Made by a program: the position numbers and the translations under genes. Positions 46,023 to 54,724 of a stretch of 64,000 nucleotides of DNA are shown in pieces. This stretch comes from Humidesulfovibrio mexicanus (GTDB taxonomy: Bacteria > Desulfobacterota > Desulfovibrionia > Desulfovibrionales > Desulfovibrionaceae). The stretch is from the NCBI RefSeq assembly GCF_900188225.1, contig NZ_FZOC01000003.1:186001-250000 (forward strand). The letters run 5' to 3'. Numbering within the stretch: the stretch's first letter is position 1; each line of letters begins with the position of its first letter. The notes under the pieces are model-generated. The model was given only the letters and a program-made list of their open reading frames with translations. It was not told where the DNA came from and ran no database searches.

Positions 46023-46988
46023 TTAGGGCTGGGCGTTCAGAAAGTCGTCCACCAGCCGCGCCAGCGTACGCGGCTCCTGGTGCATCATCCAGTGCCCGCC
46101 CTGGGGCACCAGCTCCAGGCGCGCGCCGTGCGCGGCCTGCGCCTGGACGCGCACGTCCTCGGCCGGGCACACCCAGTCCGCCTCGCCCGCCAGGAACAGG
46201 GCCGGAACGCGCAGGTCCGGCAGACGTTCGGCAACGCCGGGCCAGGCGCAAAGAGCCGCGTACTGCCGGACGGCCATGCCTTCGGGCAGGGGCGCGGGGC
46301 GCGGCAGCTCGGCCCAGACCTCCGGATGCGCGGCGGCCCAGTCCTGCGGGAACAGTGCGGCCTTGAGCTCCTGGGGCGACATGGCGAACATGCGGTCCAG
46401 CACGGGTTTCACCGCCGCTCCGGAAAGCGGCGGGGCGTAGAGGGCCAGCGCGGCCACGCGCTCGGGTCGGGCCAGGGCCAGCTCCAAAGCCACGCCGCCG
46501 CCCATGGACCAGCCCAGCACATCGGCCTTTGCGATGCCCAGATGCTCCAGAAGACGCGCCGCGTCCCGGGCCATTGTGGGCAGGTCCACGGGCGCGCCTG
46601 GGGGCAGCCCGGCGGCCGCGCCCATGCCCCGGTTCTCCATGACCACGACCCTGCGCCCGGCGTTCAGGCCGCGCAGGAACTGGCGGTCCCAGCCCTCGCC
46701 CGTCATGGCGAAGCCGGTGAGCAGCAGCAGGGGCCGGGCGGTCTCCTCGCCCGGCGGCGCGGGCAGGTCGCGCCAGGCCAGGAGCACGCCGTCCAGGCGC
46801 GCTGTGGCGGCCTGGGGCAGGGTGTCTTGGCCCGGCGTGAGGTCAGCGCCGCTGCGGCCGTTTGGCGCGGCGCACCCGGCCGCCAGCCCGGCCAGGCCGA
46901 CCAGCAGAACCAGCAGCAGGGCCATGTACCGCAGGGGCGACAGCAGGGCTGGCGGGACGCGGGGCGAACAGGGTATTGCTGCGGGCAT
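46023..46988 (-). CDS. Alpha/beta-hydrolase lipoprotein
   Basis: The 321-residue protein has a long N-terminal region ending in the lipobox LAAGC (Cys about 39), then an alpha/beta hydrolase fold. The nucleophile elbow is GWSMGG near residue 162, the likely acid is in AGEADWVCP, and the catalytic His is in GGHWMMH near the end. The family includes esterases and C-C hydrolases; the substrate is unknown. GGAGG precedes the ATG. It converges with the serine ammonia-lyase gene and is divergent from the small secreted protein gene. Confidence 0.85.
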   Translation of the reverse strand: MPAAIPCSPRVPPALLSPLRYMALLLVLLVGLAGLAAGCAAPNGRSGADLTPGQDTLPQAATARLDGVLLAWRDLPAPPGEETARPLLLLTGFAMTGEGWDRQFLRGLNAGRRVVVMENRGMGAAAGLPPGAPVDLPTMARDAARLLEHLGIAKADVLGWSMGGGVALELALARPERVAALALYAPPLSGAAVKPVLDRMFAMSPQELKAALFPQDWAAAHPEVWAELPRPAPLPEGMAVRQYAALCAWPGVAERLPDLRVPALFLAGEADWVCPAEDVRVQAQAAHGARLELVPQGGHWMMHQEPRTLARLVDDFLNAQP

Positions 46989-47099
46989 GAAACCTCCGGG
47001 TTGGGCGGGCGCGCGACCGTGCGGACGCCTGCCCCCAGCCTAATCCCGAAGCCGCCGCGTCGCAAGGCTGCCGCACGCGGTCAGGGGTGCGGCGGGGGG

Positions 47100-47124
47100 T
47101 TTTTGCGCAGGCCGTGCGCAAAAA
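47100..47124. promoter_or_regulatory. 10-bp perfect dyad TTTTTGCGCA/TGCGCAAAAA
   Basis: The arms at 47100-47109 and 47115-47124 flank a 5-base centre. T-tracts lie on the outside 5' and A-tracts on the outside 3', the reverse of a terminator, so an operator in the divergent promoter region is more likely. Confidence 0.4.
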
Positions 47125-47279
47125 ATACCCATCGTAGTGCATGGCCAGGCCAGCCTCGCCTCTGCCTGCGAACGTTTTCCGTGGCTTGCGTCCTGGCATG
47201 GGCCTTGCTTTGTGATAGCGTATGCTGATGCTGTATTGATCGTTCCTGCCAACCGCCAACCTCCGGGAGGGGAAAGACC

Positions 47280-47573
47280 ATGAAGAAGTTCGCGCTGAGC
47301 ATGATTGTCGTCCTGGCCAGCACTGCCTTCGCCTTTGCCGCCGCCAAAACCGGCGACATCACCGTGGACAGCCAGGTGGGCCGGGTGACCAACGTGGCCT
47401 CGGGCCAGAACGTGGAGGCCAAGACCAACGTGCATTCCGTTGATGTGAAGGACGGCGCCAAGACCGGCGACATCACCATCAAGGGCAAGGCCGGGACCGT
47501 GACCAACGTGGGCAGCGGGCACAACGTCAAGGCCGAAACCAACGTCGGCAGCGTCAAGGTCGGCGGCAAGTAG
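47280..47573 (+). CDS. Small secreted protein made of two similar repeats
   Basis: The 97-residue protein has a signal peptide of about 20 residues (MKKFALSMIVVLASTAFAFA). The mature part consists of two tandem repeats of about 36 residues: both contain KTGDIT, VTNV-SG-NV and TNV-SV-V. The Val/Asn/Gly periodicity suggests stacked beta strands. No family is recognised. GGGAGGGG precedes the ATG and an intrinsic terminator follows, so it is a monocistronic gene likely to be well expressed. It may form fibres or a surface assembly, which is speculative. Confidence 0.8.
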   Translation: MKKFALSMIVVLASTAFAFAAAKTGDITVDSQVGRVTNVASGQNVEAKTNVHSVDVKDGAKTGDITIKGKAGTVTNVGSGHNVKAETNVGSVKVGGK

Positions 47574-47600
47574 CCAGCCTTGGAATTCGGCTTTCAGGGG

Positions 47601-47632
47601 GGGCGGCGGGCGCGGGCCTGCCGCCCTTTTTT
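47601..47632 (+). terminator. Intrinsic terminator after the secreted repeat protein
   Basis: GGGCGGC at 47601-47607 pairs with GCCGCCC at 47620-47626, followed by six Ts and TTTT after one G. It lies between this gene and the convergent sbcC stop. Confidence 0.85.
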
Positions 47633-47635
47633 GTT

Positions 47636-50600
47636 TTAGCAGTTCACCTGCCGCACGGTGCTGCCGCCCTTGCCCGGCCTCCCCGGCAGCACGTCGATGC
47701 GTGCGTCGATGCGCTCCTTGAGCTCGGCCACGTGGGAGATGACGCCGATGAGCCTGCCCGCGCCGTGCAGCTCGGCCAGGGTGCGCAGGGCGTCCTCCAG
47801 GGTGTCGCCGTCCAGCGCGCCAAAGCCCTCGTCGATGAAGATGCAGTCCAGCCTGCGGCCGCCCTGCTGGGCCATGACCACATCGGACAGGCCCAGGGCC
47901 AGGGCCAGGGAGGCCAGGAAGGACTCCCCGCCGGACAGGGTGGAGGCGGGCCGCGCCTCGCCGCTGTGGGCGTCCACCACGTCCAGGTCCAGGCCGCCTG
48001 TGCTGCGGGCGTCGCGCGTGGCCTCGGAGCGCACCAGCCGGTACCTGCCCCGGCTCATGCGGCCCAGCCGCTGCGAGGCCGCGCGGGCCACCTCCTCGAA
48101 CAGCGCGGCCAGCACGTAGCGCTGCAGGGTCATCCTGCGGGGATTGTCCCCGGCGGCGATGTCCGCCAGCCTGCCCACCACGCGGTAATTTTCCTCCAGT
48201 TCGCGGGTTCGCGCGGCCTTTTCGCCGATGGCGTTGAGCGCCTCGCCCAGGTCCTGGACCTGGGTGGACAGCTCGCCCAGTTCGCGGTTCAGGGCGTCCA
48301 GCTCCGCAGCGGCGCGCTCCTGCGCGGCGTTCAGGGCGGCCATGTCCGGCCGGGTCTTGCCCTGGCAGGCGGCCGTGGCCCGGTCCAGACGGTCGCGGGC
48401 GGCGGCCAGGGCCTGGCCGTGCCGCGCGGCGGCCTCTTGCAGGGCCTCGGCCTGCTGGCGGGGCAGCTTGGCCTCCTCATATTCCCGGCGGGTGTAGAAG
48501 CCGGATTCCAGCAGCCGCCGCTCGAAATCCTGGCGCTGTCCGGCCAACAGGGCCAAGGCCTCCTCGTGGCCTTGCCAGAGCCCGCCGCGTTGGCCCCGGC
48601 TTGTGCCGAGCCGCGTGTCCAGAGCGTTCAGGGCGTCCTGGGCCGTGCGGAAGTCCGCCTCGGCCTTGGGGATGGCCCGCGCCAGCTCGTCCAGGCGGGC
48701 CTGGACCGCCGCGGCGTCGCCGTCAGCTCCCTGTGCGTCCGCTTCGGAACGCAGGCGTTCCAGCAGGGCGCGCGCCCCGGCCAGGGCCTGGGCGGACCCG
48801 GCGTGGGCGGCCTGGGCCGCGTCCCGGCGTGCAAGGGCCTCCGGACGCCTGGCCGCAAGTTCCTCGCGCGCGGCGCGGCAGCGCTCCAGGCGCTCCTGCC
48901 CCACGTTGAGGGCGGAGGCGCGTTCCCTGGCCTGCGCCAGCCGCCGGGACAGCTCTTCGGCCGGCATTGCGGCGGCCTCGCCCAGGGACTCTCGGCAGTG
49001 GGCCAGGCCGCTCTCCAGCCGGGCGGCCAGGGTGCGGGCCGCATCCACCGCCGCGCGGGCGGACTCAAGGGCCTTTTCGGCGCGGGCCTCTGCGGCCTCG
49101 GCCTTCTCCAGGGCGGCGCGGTCCGGCAGAGCCCCCGCCCCGGCGGCCGGGCCCGGATGCTCGGTGGATCCGCACACCGGGCAGGGCTGGCCCTGGACCA
49201 GGGTGGCGGCCAGCAGCGCCGCGCGGCCGTGCAGCAGGGCCTGCTGGGCCTCCTGCCGGGCGCGCCTGGCCTGCCCCAGGGCGGCTTCGGCCTCGGCGTG
49301 ACCGGCCTGGGCCTGGGCCAGCCCGGCTTCGGCGCGGGACTGCTTGCGGGTCAGCTCGTCCAGCTGCGCGCGCTGCCCGGTCTGGGCCTCCAGGCGCGAA
49401 ATCTCCATGTCCAGGCGCGCGGCCTCGGCCCCGAGCCCGGAAAGCCCCTCGGCCTCGCGCCGCAGTTCCTCCAGCCGCTGGTCCAGGGCGGACAGCTCCT
49501 GCTCCGCCTTGGCGGCGGCCGTGGACGCGGCGGCCTCCCCGGACTCGGCCTGGCGCACCCGCCCGGCGGCGGCGTTGCGCTCGCGCAGGCGCGCCAGCCC
49601 TGCGGCCAGGCGCTCGCGCTCGGCCGCCAGCTCCGGCACGCGCAGGCGCGCGGCCTCGGCCCGGGTCAGCGCCTCCTGGGCCTGGGCGCGGCGCGCCTCC
49701 AGCTCCGCAAGCTCCCGGTCCAGGCGCGCCAGCTCCGCCAGCCGTCCGGATGCGGCGCGCTCCCCCTGGGCGATGGCCGCCTCAAGGTCCGCGTGCTCCA
49801 GGGCTTTCACAGCGCGTTCCGCCCGTCGCGCCTGGGCCTGGGCCTCGGTCTGGCGCGCGGCCAGAGCGTCCAGGGCCTCGCCGGCCTGGGCGCGCTCCAG
49901 GAATTCGCGCTCCACGGCCTGCCCCCGGGCCAGGGCCGCCTGGGCCTCGGCCTGGGCCAGGCGCAGGCCGTCGCGCCCGGCTTCGCGCTCTCCGCGTCGG
50001 GCCAGGGCTGCGGCCAGACGCTCCTCCAGCTCCCCGACCCCGTGCGCGCCCTTGGCCGAGAGGATGGCCTCCATGCCCGCGCCAAGCTCGGACAGCTGCC
50101 GCTCCAGCGCGTTGCGGCGGGCCTTGAGGGCCTCCTCCACCAGGCGGTAGCGCCCGGCCCCGAAGAGCTTGCGCAGGATCTTCTCCTTTTCGTCACTTTT
50201 GGCCAGCAGCAGGCGGCGGAACTCGCCCTGGGGCAGCACCATCACCTGCCGGAACTGCTCGCTGGTGAAGCCGATGAGCTCCTCCACGCGCTGGTTCACG
50301 TCCGTCACCTTGCCCAGGCGCTCGCCCAGCACCGCGCCATCGGCATCGAGCTCCCAGAGCCCCGCGCTGTGCTTGCGCTCCACGTCCTTCCCGCGCGAGC
50401 GCACCAGCTGCGTGGGTTTGCGCTCCACCAGGAAGCGCCGTCCGGCCACCTCGAAGACGAGGGACACTACGCACTCGTCCTCTGGCCGGGCCTGCTGCGA
50501 GCGCAGGAAACGGTCGCTCTGCTTCTCGCGCGCCTCGCCGCTGGCCTTGCCGTAGAGGGCGAAGCACAGGCCGTCGAGCAGCGAGGTCTTGCCCGCGCCC

Positions 50601-50710
50601 GTGGGGCCGTTGATGAGCAGGAACTGCGCGTCGCCGCCGCGCGCGAAGTCCACGCGCACCTCCCCGGCAAAGGGGCCGAAGGCCCGCAAGGTCAGGTGCA
50701 GGGGCCTCAT
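47636..50710 (-). CDS. sbcC: SbcC exonuclease subunit (SMC-like ATPase)
   Basis: The 1024-residue protein has the Rad50/SbcC layout: N-terminal Walker A GPTGAGKTSLLDGL near residue 35, a long coiled coil rich in Ala, Glu, Arg and Leu, and the zinc hook CPVC at 510-513. The second coil is followed by the C-terminal ABC signature LSGGESF and Walker B CIFIDEGFGALD. With SbcD it cleaves DNA hairpins and protein-blocked ends. Its ATG overlaps the sbcD stop (ATGA). The many large palindromes in this genome segment are the sort of substrate SbcCD acts on. Confidence 0.95.
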   Translation of the reverse strand: MRPLHLTLRAFGPFAGEVRVDFARGGDAQFLLINGPTGAGKTSLLDGLCFALYGKASGEAREKQSDRFLRSQQARPEDECVVSLVFEVAGRRFLVERKPTQLVRSRGKDVERKHSAGLWELDADGAVLGERLGKVTDVNQRVEELIGFTSEQFRQVMVLPQGEFRRLLLAKSDEKEKILRKLFGAGRYRLVEEALKARRNALERQLSELGAGMEAILSAKGAHGVGELEERLAAALARRGEREAGRDGLRLAQAEAQAALARGQAVEREFLERAQAGEALDALAARQTEAQAQARRAERAVKALEHADLEAAIAQGERAASGRLAELARLDRELAELEARRAQAQEALTRAEAARLRVPELAAERERLAAGLARLRERNAAAGRVRQAESGEAAASTAAAKAEQELSALDQRLEELRREAEGLSGLGAEAARLDMEISRLEAQTGQRAQLDELTRKQSRAEAGLAQAQAGHAEAEAALGQARRARQEAQQALLHGRAALLAATLVQGQPCPVCGSTEHPGPAAGAGALPDRAALEKAEAAEARAEKALESARAAVDAARTLAARLESGLAHCRESLGEAAAMPAEELSRRLAQARERASALNVGQERLERCRAAREELAARRPEALARRDAAQAAHAGSAQALAGARALLERLRSEADAQGADGDAAAVQARLDELARAIPKAEADFRTAQDALNALDTRLGTSRGQRGGLWQGHEEALALLAGQRQDFERRLLESGFYTRREYEEAKLPRQQAEALQEAAARHGQALAAARDRLDRATAACQGKTRPDMAALNAAQERAAAELDALNRELGELSTQVQDLGEALNAIGEKAARTRELEENYRVVGRLADIAAGDNPRRMTLQRYVLAALFEEVARAASQRLGRMSRGRYRLVRSEATRDARSTGGLDLDVVDAHSGEARPASTLSGGESFLASLALALGLSDVVMAQQGGRRLDCIFIDEGFGALDGDTLEDALRTLAELHGAGRLIGVISHVAELKERIDARIDVLPGRPGKGGSTVRQVNC

Positions 50711-51912
50711 GGCCGCACCTCGCCTTCCGTGTCGGCCCCGTCTGCCGGATGCTCCGCGCCGCCTGCGTCCGCCGCGTCGGCCTCGGCCATGTCCTGGCGC
50801 AGCATTTCGTCCACCACGGCGCGCAGCACGCGCTCCTCGCCGGGTTCCGGCTCCTGGCCGGACACGTGCAGGTAGAACCCGCGCACGATCTCCCACTCCG
50901 TCTTGCCCGTGAGGTCGATGCCGCCCTGCTCTCCCGCGTCCTCGCCGTAGGCCGCGCGGGTGATGGTGAGCGCGTTGGGATAGGCCTCGCGCAGCCTGGG
51001 CGCGTAGTCGAAGAGCGCCCCCCGGTCCGTGAGGTGGATCCACAGGTAGTCGTCGCGGCCGGGGTCGGCCGGGGCGGCCTTCAGCAGGGCGTGCAGGGAG
51101 CCCTCCAGCCTGCGCAGCTCGCGCCGGGGAGTGAGGGGCGCAAGCTCGCGGGTGAAGGAGCCGTCCGCGCCCAGGTCATACAGGGCGGCGCATTTTGCGT
51201 GGTCGGTCTCGGAAAAGGAGTACTTGAGCGGGCTGCCCGCGTAGAAGATCGTGGGGGCCACCTGCTGCGGCCGGTGCAGATGCCCCAGCAGGGTGAGGGA
51301 GTACGGAGCAAAGCGCGCGGGGTTCACCTGGCAGGCCCCGCCGATGGACAGCGGCCGTTCGGAGTCCGAGGGCGCGCCGCCCAGGGCGAAGCAGTGGGCC
51401 AGGCACACGCTGCGGCCGGGCGCGGGGGGCAGGGCGGCCAGCACGCGGCCCAGGGCCTCGTCGAAGTCGCCCGTGGGCAGGTCGTCCTCGCGCTCCTTGA
51501 GCAGCACGGGCGAGACGTAGGGCAGGGGCAGGAAGCGCACCGGGCCGTGGGCGTCGTTGAGGACCACGGGCCGCACGGGCTCGGGCAGGCCCGGCGCGAT
51601 GTGGATGCCGCCCGCCTGGAGCAGCCTGCCGCCAAAGGCCAGGCGTTCGGCGCTGTCGTGGTTGCCGGGAGTGATGATGACGGGCAGGCGCAGGTCCAGG
51701 GCCAGGCGCGAAAGAAACTCGTCCATGAGCTGCGTGGCCGCCACGGGCGGGATGGCTCGGTCATACACGTCGCCGGTGATGACCACCACGTCGGCGCGGC
51801 CCTCGCGGGCCAGAAGCAGGGCTTGCTCCAGCACGTGGGCCTGGTCGTCGGTCATGGAGACCTCGTGGACCAGCTTGCCCAGGTGCAGATCGGCCAGATG
51901 CAGGATGCGCAT
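50707..51912 (-). CDS. sbcD: SbcD exonuclease subunit (Mre11-type nuclease)
   Basis: The 401-residue protein has the calcineurin-like phosphoesterase motifs LADLHLGK, GDVYDR, GNHDS and GHLHRPQ, as in SbcD/Mre11. A C-terminal region of about 100 residues includes a capping domain and an acidic tail. It is the nuclease partner of SbcC. AAGGAG precedes ATG 51912 by 9 bases; earlier in-frame starts lack such a site. Confidence 0.95.
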   Translation of the reverse strand: MRILHLADLHLGKLVHEVSMTDDQAHVLEQALLLAREGRADVVVITGDVYDRAIPPVAATQLMDEFLSRLALDLRLPVIITPGNHDSAERLAFGGRLLQAGGIHIAPGLPEPVRPVVLNDAHGPVRFLPLPYVSPVLLKEREDDLPTGDFDEALGRVLAALPPAPGRSVCLAHCFALGGAPSDSERPLSIGGACQVNPARFAPYSLTLLGHLHRPQQVAPTIFYAGSPLKYSFSETDHAKCAALYDLGADGSFTRELAPLTPRRELRRLEGSLHALLKAAPADPGRDDYLWIHLTDRGALFDYAPRLREAYPNALTITRAAYGEDAGEQGGIDLTGKTEWEIVRGFYLHVSGQEPEPGEERVLRAVVDEMLRQDMAEADAADAGGAEHPADGADTEGEVRP

Positions 51913-52081
51913 TGCGGGAACTCCTTGCGCGTCCGCGCCGGACGCCGCGTTGCGGGATGCCGTGGCCCGGAGCGGGCCAGGGGGGAGAGTATCCGAGCCC
52001 CTTTGTGGTGGCAACCGCCTGGGCCGGGCAGGCTGTGGTCCAAGGCGGGGCGAGGCGGATTGCGATATCGACGCCGCCTAT

Positions 52082-52111
52082 TTGACCTATCGAACCCCGT
52101 CTGTGTATTGT
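52082..52111 (+). promoter_or_regulatory. Sigma-70-type promoter of the yedF-like gene
   Basis: TTGACC at 52082-52087 and TATTGT at 52106-52111 are separated by 18 bases, matching the consensus at 5 and 4 of 6 positions. The predicted start leaves a leader of about 65 bases. Confidence 0.5.
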
Positions 52112-52181
52112 GCGGCCCGAAGCGCGTGGGCCAAGGCCCGGCGCGCCGTCATCACCACCGTCATTACCAATGGAGGCGACA

Positions 52182-52811
52182 ATGGGCGCACCCCTTGCCG
52201 TGGACTGTCGCGGGCTGGCCTGCCCCGGCCCGGTGCTCCGGGTCATGGATGTTCTGGACACAAGCGCCCCGGGGGCACAGGAGGTCGAGGCGCTGGAGGT
52301 CCTGGTGGACGACCCGGCCGCCCAGGAGAACGTGACGCGGCTGCTCGTCGGCAAGGGTTTCGCCGTCAGCGCCGCCGTCGCCCCGGACCGCGTGACCCTT
52401 TCGGCCCGCCGCGAGGGCGGAGCGCCTCCGGCCGCCGCGCCCTGCCCCGTGGCCCAGCCAGGCGTGAGGGAAGCCGAAACGATCACGGTGTTCATCACCG
52501 CCGACGGCATGGGCCGGGGCAGCGACGAACTGGGCGGCAAGCTGATGCTGAATTTTGTGGCCACCCTGCCGGAGCTTGGCCCGGGCCTGTGGCGTGTGGT
52601 GCTGGTGAACGGCGGCGTGCGCCTGGCCTGCGAGGGTCACCCCTGCCTGGAAAAGCTGGCCGCGCTGGCCGAGGGCGGGGTTTCCGTGCTGGTGTGCGGC
52701 ACCTGCCTGGGCTTCTTCGGCCTCATGGAAAAAAAGCGCGTGGGCGAGACCACCAACATGCTGGACGTGGTGACCAGCCTGGGCCTGGCGGGCAAGGTCA
52801 TCCAGGTGTAG
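52182..52811 (+). CDS. yedF: YedF-like protein: TusA-like plus DsrE-like domains
   Basis: The 209-residue protein starts with a TusA/SirA-type domain containing the sulfur-carrying motif CRGLACPGPV (Cys in CPxP). After a short Pro/Ala linker comes a DsrE/YchN-like domain with VCGTCLGFFGL, where another Cys could accept sulfur. This two-domain form is annotated as sulfurtransferase-like selenium metabolism protein YedF. It probably relays persulfide sulfur or selenium. GGAGG precedes the ATG. It stands alone with its own promoter. Confidence 0.85.
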   Translation: MGAPLAVDCRGLACPGPVLRVMDVLDTSAPGAQEVEALEVLVDDPAAQENVTRLLVGKGFAVSAAVAPDRVTLSARREGGAPPAAAPCPVAQPGVREAETITVFITADGMGRGSDELGGKLMLNFVATLPELGPGLWRVVLVNGGVRLACEGHPCLEKLAALAEGGVSVLVCGTCLGFFGLMEKKRVGETTNMLDVVTSLGLAGKVIQV

Positions 52812-52900
52812 CGGGGGCGCGTGGATGCGGGAAACCTGTTGACTTGGTGCGGAGAATTCGCAACATAGCCAAGCAAATATCCGTATCCTGGGGGGCGCTG

Positions 52901-53578
52901 ATGAAGAAGGGGCTTGAGGTTGTCGCCGCTATATTGAGCATCGTGGCTGCGCTGGCGACGGTAGCTTCGTCGTATTATGCGTACAAGACCAGCGAGGCCG
53001 ACGGGCAGGAAAAGACGTTCTTGGCGAAGATGGTGTATGACTACGGGGCATTTGTGAACAAGTCGGTGGGGCTTGCGCCGACCCCTGTTGTCGCGGAGGC
53101 GCCTGCTCCGGCCCCGCCCGCCCCACAGCCGCCTCAAGCCGCCCCGGTGCAGCAGGCTCCAGCAGCCATAACCCAGGAGACCCCGTACGCCCAGGGGGAT
53201 CTGTACGTGAGCGGCTTTGCCGCTGCGCGGCGCGATGATGACGTGTTTTTGTCCTTTTCCATCCGGAACGTGTCGAAGGCGTCAATATTTGTTGCGATCA
53301 ACAAAAATGAAAGCCTGGTCGCGAACACGGCAACAGGCCATGGGCGGCCCCATGACGTGAAAGGCGTGCGTGATGCTTGGCAGGACAAGAACGATCCTGC
53401 CGAGTACACGGAACTCGCGCCGGATTCCGAAGCGTTTGTTTCCGCAGAGTTCAACGGCCGACAGCTTTCGGAAAAAGATGCGCGCTTCAACATCAATCTT
53501 CTTCAGCTCGTGGGGGACAAGCCTGTTCGCCATTCTTTTGGCCGCCCTGTGACCATTGTCGAAAAAACGATGCAGTGA
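52901..53578 (+). CDS. Membrane-anchored protein of unknown function, lower GC
   Basis: The 225-residue protein has one N-terminal membrane helix (about 5-30), a Pro/Ala-rich linker (about 62-95), and a C-terminal soluble domain of about 125 residues with beta-strand character (DVFLSFSIRNVSKASIFVAI). No family is recognised. Its base composition, with AT-rich stretches such as 53280-53320, differs clearly from its neighbours, suggesting recent acquisition. It converges on the DUF4150 gene of the type VI segment with an 18-base gap. A GGGGGG stretch precedes the ATG. A TTGACT hexamer at 52839-52844 may belong to its promoter. Confidence 0.65.
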   Translation: MKKGLEVVAAILSIVAALATVASSYYAYKTSEADGQEKTFLAKMVYDYGAFVNKSVGLAPTPVVAEAPAPAPPAPQPPQAAPVQQAPAAITQETPYAQGDLYVSGFAAARRDDDVFLSFSIRNVSKASIFVAINKNESLVANTATGHGRPHDVKGVRDAWQDKNDPAEYTELAPDSEAFVSAEFNGRQLSEKDARFNINLLQLVGDKPVRHSFGRPVTIVEKTMQ

Positions 53579-53596
53579 GGCGTCCGGCCTCCTCCA

Positions 53597-53998
53597 CTAG
53601 CCCAGGGTGAGCACCGTGAACTGGCTGGGCACGGCGCACATGCCCGGCGCGTTGGGCAAGAGGCCCATGGCGTTCTGCCCGGTGATGGACGTGAGCCGCT
53701 GGGCCGGGGGGCCATCCACGAAGATGGTGAAGCAGCCCAGCATGTACATGGCCTCGCCCGCCTCCAGGTGCGACACCACGCCCAAAAGCACGCCCGGCTG
53801 GTCGCCCACGCTCACCAGCCCCTCGGAGAGCTGGTTCAGGGAGGGCAGGCAGTCCACCAGGATGTTGTAGGCCGCCGGGGCCGAAGTGACCGAGAAGGCC
53901 ATGTCCGGGTAGGGCACGGGCACCGGCACCACCACCGGCGTCAGGCACACGTCCGGGAAGCCCAGGTCCATGCCGCAGCCCATGTTCAACTGAAACAT
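53597..53998 (-). CDS. DUF4150 PAAR-like protein of type VI secretion
   Basis: The 133-residue protein resembles the DUF4150/PAAR-like group: N-terminal FPDVCLTPVVVPVPVPYPD, then alternating strands and a GQNAMGLLPNAPGM segment. PAAR-like proteins cap the VgrG spike and carry effectors. GGAGGAGG precedes the ATG. It is the last gene of the minus-strand type VI segment visible here. No effector domain is attached. Confidence 0.8.
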   Translation of the reverse strand: MFQLNMGCGMDLGFPDVCLTPVVVPVPVPYPDMAFSVTSAPAAYNILVDCLPSLNQLSEGLVSVGDQPGVLLGVVSHLEAGEAMYMLGCFTIFVDGPPAQRLTSITGQNAMGLLPNAPGMCAVPSQFTVLTLG

Positions 53999-54018
53999 GC
54001 CAGTCGCCTCCTCCGCAC

Positions 54019-54702
54019 CTAGCCCAGGTGCACTTCCTGGCCGTCGGCCTTCACGAATTCCTCGGCCTGCACGTAGGTCACCCGGCCGTGCAGCAGGGCC
54101 GTGTCGCGCGCAAGGGTGCGCACCGCGCCCGCCTGGGTCTCGTCCAGCTCCTCCACGCGGCGGAAGCTGTCGCCCAGGCGCTGGGTCCAGGTTCCGGCCT
54201 GGGTGTCGCGCTCCTGGGCGGTCTCGGTGAAGCGCGTGGCGATGAGTTCCAGCGTCTTGCCTACATAGGAGAAGGCGTCCGCCAGCCAGCGTACGCTTCC
54301 GGCGGCGAAGCTCATGCGCGCGGCCTGGGCGGCCAGCTCCCCTGGCGTGGACAGGGCGATGCCCTCTGCCGCCTCGATGTGCACACTGCCCTGCGGGGCT
54401 GAGACGCGCGCCCCGGAAGGCAGGTCGAGCACGGCCTGGCTGTCGGGTTCCGCGCGTTCCAGCACGGAGAGCACATAGGGCGCGGCCCCGGATTCCGGCA
54501 GCGCGGCAAGCACCAGGTCGCCCGGCTCCGGCCGCAGCAGGCAGCTGGCCGCCAGCCTGCACGACAGCGCGCCCAGCGGCGCATCCACCACGGCAAAACC
54601 CTCGCCTCCGGCCAGCACGCGGCAGGGTTCCAGACGCATGGCCCCTTTGGCCTGCTCGCGCTGTGCGCATTCCTCGCGTTTCATCTCGATGACGGCGCCC
54701 AT
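54019..54702 (-). CDS. DUF3540 protein of type VI secretion
   Basis: The 227-residue protein belongs by appearance to the DUF3540 group found beside DUF4150, DUF2169 and VgrG genes. It has a beta-rich N-terminal half (LEPCRVLAGGEGFAVVDAPLG) with an OB-like look and a helical C-terminal part rich in Thr/Ala/Glu. Its function is unknown, probably an adaptor or spike-loading factor. AGGAGGACGCC precedes the ATG, and DUF4150 follows 20 bases after its stop. Confidence 0.75.
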   Translation of the reverse strand: MGAVIEMKREECAQREQAKGAMRLEPCRVLAGGEGFAVVDAPLGALSCRLAASCLLRPEPGDLVLAALPESGAAPYVLSVLERAEPDSQAVLDLPSGARVSAPQGSVHIEAAEGIALSTPGELAAQAARMSFAAGSVRWLADAFSYVGKTLELIATRFTETAQERDTQAGTWTQRLGDSFRRVEELDETQAGAVRTLARDTALLHGRVTYVQAEEFVKADGQEVHLG

Positions 54703-54724
54703 GGCGTCCTCCTTGTTCGTGTCG

